This document shows, one piece after another, positions 37,901 to 41,720 of a DNA stretch of 41,720 nucleotides (positions within the stretch are counted from its first letter, which is position 1; each line of letters starts with the position of its first letter). The notes below the pieces were generated by a model. The model was not told the DNA's origin, made no database searches, and saw nothing but the letters and a program-made list of their open reading frames with translations. Source of the stretch: Lishizhenia sp. (lineage in GTDB: Bacteria > Bacteroidota > Bacteroidia > Flavobacteriales_D > Crocinitomicaceae); contig SKGS01000129.1 of the NCBI GenBank assembly GCA_007117355.1, positions 1 through 41,720 on the forward strand, in the 5' to 3' direction. The position numbers were made by a program, and so were the translations under genes.

Positions 37901-38302
37901 GCAGAAAGGCTCTCTTTGTACAAACAACTAGATGATTTTCAGGAAGAATCTGAATTAGAGAACTTTGAAAAAGAATTAATTGACCGCTTTGGACCCATTC
38001 CACAAGTGGTAAATGAACTGCTTTTATCCATGCGATTGCGTTGGAAAGCTCAAGCAATTGGTTTTGAAAAGCTAGTTATCAAATCTGAAAAAATGATAGG
38101 TTATTTTATTGCTGACCCACAAAGTGAGTATTTTCAAAGTCCTTTATTTACAGCGGTATTAAACTATATTCAAACCAATCCGAAAGGAGTGAAAATGAAT
38201 GAGAAAAATAATAAATTACGTCTAATATATACCGACATAAACTCTATTGAAAAGGCTTACGCAGCTATAAGTCAAATAGCTATTCCAATTAATGAAATAT
38301 AA
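34949..38302 (+). CDS. mfd: Transcription-repair coupling factor
   Basis: The 1117-residue protein has the full Mfd layout: UvrB-like N-terminal module (about 1-340), a CarD-like RNA-polymerase-interacting domain (about 430-500, GDYVTHIDHGVGQFSGLE), RecG-like translocase with Walker A GDVGFGKT (584-591), DEEQ box (685-688), TATPIPRT and motif VI QLRGRVGRS (R856-R861), then the C-terminal TRCF domain (FKELFKDSKND ... RIPDDYVNNVAERLSLY). It pushes stalled RNA polymerase off lesions and recruits UvrA. The position next to mdh is not functional. Confidence 0.96.
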   Translation: MDIKSFRKSFQQLSSLDETAKLLGEQKNVIHWKNVIGSSKSFYTAATAEQVPGSHLFILEDKEQAAYFFNDLEEIYPDNKRILFFPASYKTPYEDETTDNANVVARGEVLEKLNKSNNLWIVTYPKALSEKVPTKLKLSANTFKVEKGQEYSIDFLTELLLEYEFQAVDFVYEPGQFAVRGGIVDVFSFHKDFPFRLEFFGDELESIRSFDAISQLSIQQYEYFNIVPNVQKKLVQEESGSFLEFLGTSSKVWLSSLEITSNRLEKEYNKAVKIHSELPESPVKRAIPSEKYLHSSEFKEQLSFFSVVEWGPEYALQATQVFTFDLKPQTSFNKNFELLTDDLRANHEAGFTNLIFSNQPKQLERLYSIFEDIGAKVSFTPMDCALHEGFIDKTLKLVCYTDHQIFERYHRFKLKEGFRQTKQALTLKEIYNLQKGDYVTHIDHGVGQFSGLETIDVNGKPQEAIRLVYKDNDVLYVSIHSLHRISKFTGKEGSVPTMNKLGTKAWTNLKNKTKARIKELAFDLIQLYAKRKTQPGFAYSPDTYLQNELEASFIYEDTPDQLKATEAVKSDMEKDTPMDRLICGDVGFGKTEVAIRAAFKAATDGKQVAILVPTTILSLQHFRSFSERLKEFPVRVDYINRFKSVKQVTETLKDLADGKIDILVGTHKIVGKNVKFKDLGLIIIDEEQKFGVGVKDKLKTLKTTVDTLTLTATPIPRTLQFSLMGARDLSIINTPPPNRQPVLTELIEFHEEKIRDAIAYEVSRGGQVYFVHNRLENIQEIAGMIQRLCPGVRVGIGHGQMDGKKLEKIMLDFIDHEYDVLLATTIIESGIDISNANTILINQANNFGLSDLHQLRGRVGRSNRKGFCYLITPKFSMLTSEARKRLEALVQFSDLGAGFNIAMKDLDIRGAGNLLGGEQSGFISDIGFEMYQKILNEAVEELRENEFKELFKDSKNDSFHNPVKECILETDLEVRIPDDYVNNVAERLSLYKQLDDFQEESELENFEKELIDRFGPIPQVVNELLLSMRLRWKAQAIGFEKLVIKSEKMIGYFIADPQSEYFQSPLFTAVLNYIQTNPKGVKMNEKNNKLRLIYTDINSIEKAYAAISQIAIPINEI

Positions 38303-38312
38303 ATTAATTACC

Positions 38313-38320
38313 TACCTTTG
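38313..38320 (+). promoter_or_regulatory. -7 promoter element of the AAA-ATPase-like gene
   Basis: TACCTTTG matches TAnnTTTG exactly, 20 bases before the ATG at 38341. Confidence 0.6.
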
Positions 38321-38340
38321 TTAGGAGAAAATAATAAGTT

Positions 38341-39861
38341 ATGTCGATTCAAAAGTATCCCATAGGTCATCAAGATTTTGCTAAGATAATCACTGAGGGA
38401 TTTGTTTATGTGGATAAAACTCATTTTGTGCATAGACTAGCTGATAGAGGTGGTTATTATTTTCTATCTAGACCCCGTCGTTTTGGTAAGTCCCTATTGA
38501 TTAGCACTTTTGATTATCTTTTTAAAGGCAAAAAAGAACTTTTTGAAGGACTTTACATCTATGATAAATGGGTGTTTGAGGAGTATCCGGTGATAAAAAT
38601 TTCATTTGCAAATATTGGTTATAGAGAAATCCCGCTGGAAGAGGCGTTTGTTGGTCAATTAGAAACTATTGCTTGCAGTTATGACATAGAAATCACATTA
38701 AAATCAGCATCAATTGCATTCAAAGACTTAATACATAAGCTTCATCAAAAATATAATAAAAAAGTTGTGGTTCTTATTGATGAATACGACAAACCACTTA
38801 TCGACTATTTAGATAAAGAAAACTTACATAAAGCAATCGAAAACAGAAGTATTTTAAAAAGCTTTTATAGTGTACTAAAAGATGCAGACTCGCACCTCAA
38901 AATGGTCTTTATTACTGGTGTTAGCAAGTTTAGTCAAGTAAGTATTTTTTCGGATTTGAATAATTTGTACGACCTTACCTTAAAATCGGAATACAACGAA
39001 ATATGCGGAATCAGTCAAGAAGAACTGGAACAACATTTTTCGGAAGAACTAAAAATGTACGACAAGTCAAGAATTAAAGATTGGTACAATGGCTACCGTT
39101 GGAGTGTAAATGGAAATACGCTTTACAATCCGTTTTCTATTTTAAACTTTTTTAGTGGTGGCGGCGAATACGTCAACTTTTGGTATTCTACAGGAACGCC
39201 TACCTTTTTAATGAAAATGTGCAAAGAGCAAAAACTTTTTGAATTGTCTAACATCACCCTTTCGCAAACTGCTATGAATGCTTTTGATGTGGATAACCTA
39301 AAGATTATTCCAGTTCTTTTTCAAACAGGTTATCTTACCATCACATCCTATAATGATTTATTGGGTGTTTACCATTTGGATTATCCAAATAGCGAAGTAA
39401 AAAGCTCGTTTGTTGAAGGGTTGCTTGAAGTGTATAGTGACAGTCATGAACCAATTTCCTCGACTTTGCTGCATCAGTTGTATGTGGCACTAACAGAATG
39501 CGATAAAACAGCATTAGAAAAAGGGATAAACCTTGCTTTTTCACATATTCCTTATGATTTATGGATTAACGAAAAGGAAAGGTATTACCACACGATTTTG
39601 CATTTGTTGTTTACATTGTTGGGCGTAAGAATCACAAGTGAAGTACACACCAAAAACGGCCGAGCAGACATGGTTATTCACCTCAATGACAACATCTATT
39701 GCTTGGAGTTTAAGCTAGACAAATCGGCTGAAGAAGCCATCAACCAAATAAACGAACGAGGATATTTAGAAAAATTCGCTGATTCAAACAAAACCTTGCA
39801 CAAAATCGGAATTAATTTCAGTTCTAAAGATAAAAAGGTGGAAGAGATTATTTGGGTTTAA
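38341..39861 (+). CDS. AAA-ATPase-like / PD-(D/E)XK nuclease superfamily protein
   Basis: The 506-residue protein joins an AAA-ATPase-like N-terminal domain (about 5-220) and a PDDEXK_9-type C-terminal domain (about 390-500). The ATPase has the altered P-loop SRPRRFGKSLL (43-53) and Walker B VVLIDEYDKPLID. The nuclease-like domain has GRADMVIHL with Asp and CLEFKLDKSAEEAINQI with E-x-K. These genes occur in many copies in Bacteroidota genomes and appear mobile or fast-evolving. Their role is unproved; defence or mobile-element links are suggested only by the domains. It is a single gene with its own promoter. Confidence 0.88.
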   Translation: MSIQKYPIGHQDFAKIITEGFVYVDKTHFVHRLADRGGYYFLSRPRRFGKSLLISTFDYLFKGKKELFEGLYIYDKWVFEEYPVIKISFANIGYREIPLEEAFVGQLETIACSYDIEITLKSASIAFKDLIHKLHQKYNKKVVVLIDEYDKPLIDYLDKENLHKAIENRSILKSFYSVLKDADSHLKMVFITGVSKFSQVSIFSDLNNLYDLTLKSEYNEICGISQEELEQHFSEELKMYDKSRIKDWYNGYRWSVNGNTLYNPFSILNFFSGGGEYVNFWYSTGTPTFLMKMCKEQKLFELSNITLSQTAMNAFDVDNLKIIPVLFQTGYLTITSYNDLLGVYHLDYPNSEVKSSFVEGLLEVYSDSHEPISSTLLHQLYVALTECDKTALEKGINLAFSHIPYDLWINEKERYYHTILHLLFTLLGVRITSEVHTKNGRADMVIHLNDNIYCLEFKLDKSAEEAINQINERGYLEKFADSNKTLHKIGINFSSKDKKVEEIIWV

Positions 39862-39867
39862 AGCATT

Positions 39868-39892
39868 AGGGGGTATTGTAATACACCCCCAA
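39868..39892 (+). terminator. Weak hairpin after the AAA-ATPase-like gene
   Basis: GGGGGT (39869-39874) pairs with ACCCCC (39885-39890), with ATT/AAT inside and a small bulge. There is no T run, so termination is uncertain. It may protect the mRNA end or serve both converging genes. Confidence 0.4.
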
Positions 39893-39950
39893 TGAGAATT
39901 TTCTATAAAACCAATCAAGTCTCCAACAAATACAAACGAACACTAAAAAA

Positions 39951-41720
39951 TTACTCTAGTCTATCGGCTTGCTCTCTAGCTGAACTCATAATTCGATCAG
40001 CATTTTCTTGTGCCTCTCGTTCTATTCGTTGAGCAGCATTTTCTGCTTGATCTCGAATACGTTTAGCACCCGCTTCAGCAGCTCTTTTTTGGATTGGATT
40101 ATTTGCTTCATCAATCAGTTTTTGTGCGTTTTCATCGCCTTCTTTTCTAGTTCTATCAGCTAGCACTTTTGCTTCTGCAACTACCTTATCTGCTCGTTGC
40201 TGCGCATCAGAAATCAACTTATCTCTTCGTTCACGAAGGTCATCTTTAACATCTTCTACTTTTTCAGTAATAGTAGCACGGACGGTGTCTTTGACTTTTG
40301 TAACTGTTTCATCCACTAAATCCTTAACAGCACCTTTTACGTCTCCACCTAACTGCATTAATTGTTCTCTAAAATCAGTTTCTACTCTAGGGTTTGTAAC
40401 TGTATTTGTTATTAATGCATTGACAGGAATAATGGCTGGCAATTCTTTCATTTTAAACCCAGGAATTTTGTTGGCTTGAGCTAGAGCTCTTTCGATAGTT
40501 TCAATTGCAGCCGCAGGAATAGCTTGTTTTGGAACATCTAATCGCAACTTATAATCAATTTCTTGTTCAAACGAAGTGCTTCCTTGAACATTAGTTCTAA
40601 TATTTCCCATATTAAATGCAAATGGTTGAACATTGACTTTTCCATCTTCAAAGGCAAAACTAACATTCAAATTTCTAAATGTTGTATTACGCAACTCTTT
40701 AATATCTAAAGTGTTGTTCAGTCGATCTAAAGGCTCATAACCTTCAATTCGAACTTCATTTGTGCGAAGTGTCCCTCCACCTGTCAGTGTAGAGTATATC
40801 GGTTCAAAATCTGGCTTTATCAAACAAACCGTTTTCAAATCTGAAGAAATTTTCCCTTTGGCGTGCTTCGCTATTGGAGCCATGGTGGAAATGGAAGAAA
40901 AATGGGCATTTAACTTTTCGATATCAATATTTCGCAAATCGTAAGAAAAATCTACTTTTGGCTGTGAATGATTTTGAGCATTGTAATTACCTGTTAAACC
41001 AACGCTTCCCTCTAGCATATTCATGTTGAGGCGTTCCATTTGAACCATTTCATCTCGGATGACAAGTAAACCATTAACGTCTTGAATCAACATTCCATCA
41101 TAGAGAAGATTATCAATTTTAGTGTTTAATACAAAATCAATATTATCTGGAATAAGTAAAAAATCTTCTTCTTCAAATTTTTCTTCTATTTCGGCATTTT
41201 CTTCGGTTGTTTCTTCGTCATAAGAAGGCATCAAAGCATCTAAATCTAATTGATGTGAATAGAAACTGTACGTTCCTATAATGGGTTCTTCCTTAAAAAG
41301 GTAGCCCATGTAATTATCCACAGAGCCAGACATTTTGAAATCGGAAACCCCCATTGTACCTTCAAGATTTTCTAAGTTAAGTGCTTGTGGAGAAAATAAA
41401 AAAGCCAGTTCTTTAATTGTTATGTCATCCGCAACGTTCTCGCTTTGATATTCAAAATCAGATAAGGAAAGTTTTCCTTTTGCTGTAAACTCATCGTATT
41501 TTTCTTCTTCTAAACTTGAAGTATTTCCATCTAAAAATAGGTCAGAGAATAAAACCCCTTGGTAGCTTTCTCCTTCTTCCATGGGCATTACTTGTTCCAA
41601 AGTACTTAAATCTACATTGGCTAGTAATTTTGCCTTCAAATATGGGTCTGACATAACATTTCTTAAATGTAAAGAGGCGTCTATCGTATTATCAACAAAG
41701 GAAGCAGAAAATTGATTTAA
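39951..41720 (-). CDS. AsmA-like protein, C-terminal part (5' end outside window)
   Basis: The frame is open to the right edge of the window; the ATG at 41654 is internal, because 22 upstream codons (LNQFSASFVDNT ... LRNV) continue the same protein. The visible 589 residues hold AsmA-like repeats of beta-strand segments (LTGNYNAQNHSQPKVDFSYDLRNIDIEKLNAHFS, GGTLRTNEVRIEGYEPLDRL, FEDGKVNVQPFAFNMGNIRTNVQGSTSF). The last about 110 residues form a charged, Ala/Glu/Arg-rich coiled coil (RADKVVAEAKVLADRTRKEG, ENAAQRIEREAQENADRI). AsmA-family proteins bridge the envelope and help lipid transport. That role is inferred here. Confidence 0.85.
   Translation of the reverse strand, partial: LNQFSASFVDNTIDASLHLRNVMSDPYLKAKLLANVDLSTLEQVMPMEEGESYQGVLFSDLFLDGNTSSLEEEKYDEFTAKGKLSLSDFEYQSENVADDITIKELAFLFSPQALNLENLEGTMGVSDFKMSGSVDNYMGYLFKEEPIIGTYSFYSHQLDLDALMPSYDEETTEENAEIEEKFEEEDFLLIPDNIDFVLNTKIDNLLYDGMLIQDVNGLLVIRDEMVQMERLNMNMLEGSVGLTGNYNAQNHSQPKVDFSYDLRNIDIEKLNAHFSSISTMAPIAKHAKGKISSDLKTVCLIKPDFEPIYSTLTGGGTLRTNEVRIEGYEPLDRLNNTLDIKELRNTTFRNLNVSFAFEDGKVNVQPFAFNMGNIRTNVQGSTSFEQEIDYKLRLDVPKQAIPAAAIETIERALAQANKIPGFKMKELPAIIPVNALITNTVTNPRVETDFREQLMQLGGDVKGAVKDLVDETVTKVKDTVRATITEKVEDVKDDLRERRDKLISDAQQRADKVVAEAKVLADRTRKEGDENAQKLIDEANNPIQKRAAEAGAKRIRDQAENAAQRIEREAQENADRIMSSAREQADRLE

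Noticed and set aside
38341-39861. New defence system centred on the AAA-ATPase/PD-(D/E)XK protein
   Set aside because: The gene stands alone with core genes on both sides, and its family is widespread and multicopy in this phylum. The domain pair alone does not support a defence claim.
1-41720. CRISPR array, insertion sequence or prophage
   Set aside because: No regularly spaced direct repeats of CRISPR size, no transposase, integrase or phage structural genes were seen on either strand.

Overview
The window is AT-rich chromosomal DNA from a member of the Bacteroidota, most likely a marine or freshwater Flavobacteriales (Crocinitomicaceae/Cryomorphaceae-like). The evidence is: secreted proteins with type A and type B C-terminal sorting domains of the type IX secretion system (T9SS), recurrent TAnnTTTG (-7) promoter motifs typical of the Bacteroidota housekeeping sigma factor, few Shine-Dalgarno sites, and lineage-typical families (DUF2480, a PadR-PspC pair, short MenE, a lone HsdR_N protein). 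Genus cannot be told from the sequence alone.

Layout. 1-3760: the end of a SprB-repeat/T9SS type A adhesin and a complete T9SS type A protein with a PKD and a sugar-binding-like domain. 3860-5824: a PadR repressor with a palindromic operator and its PspC-domain membrane partner. 5850-8143: small Bacteroidota families (HsdR_N nuclease domain, lipoprotein, DUF2480, beta-barrel). 8387-13697: DPP-IV-type S9 peptidase, a secreted acidic protein, ribosomal protein L19, an SLC10A7-like transporter, methylmalonyl-CoA epimerase and a LEA14-like lipoprotein. 13761-19794: M20 dipeptidase, a choice-of-anchor-L T9SS type B protein, ribosome recycling factor, tRNA-Leu(UAG) and trigger factor. 19900-22563: mlaE-mlaF-arsC operon on the minus strand and a SprT-like metalloprotein. 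22566-26790: a dinB-dnaE translesion 'mutasome' operon. 27328-28940: cold-shock protein, then an accessory patch with a HigB-HigA toxin-antitoxin pair inside an integron-cassette-like frame, and a frameshifted HipB-like relic. 28944-34766: PsiE-like protein and Ntn amide hydrolase, a small membrane protein behind a triple repeat, thioredoxin-like protein, MenE, J-domain protein, lipoprotein and malate dehydrogenase. 34949-41720: Mfd, an AAA-ATPase/PD-(D/E)XK protein and the C-terminal part of an AsmA-like protein.

Most of the window is core housekeeping. The parts that look unusual are (i) the 27.6-28.9 kb patch, where core-site-like inverted repeats GTTAGTGGC / GCCACTAAC and long imperfect palindromes bracket the toxin-antitoxin pair as attC sites bracket an integron cassette; (ii) four 11-bp tandem repeats directly before dinB, with a related copy before dnaE, which look like a dedicated operator for the mutasome; and (iii) three 18-bp-period repeats, each resembling a -7 promoter element, directly before a tiny membrane-protein gene. 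No integrase, transposase, CRISPR array or prophage was seen.
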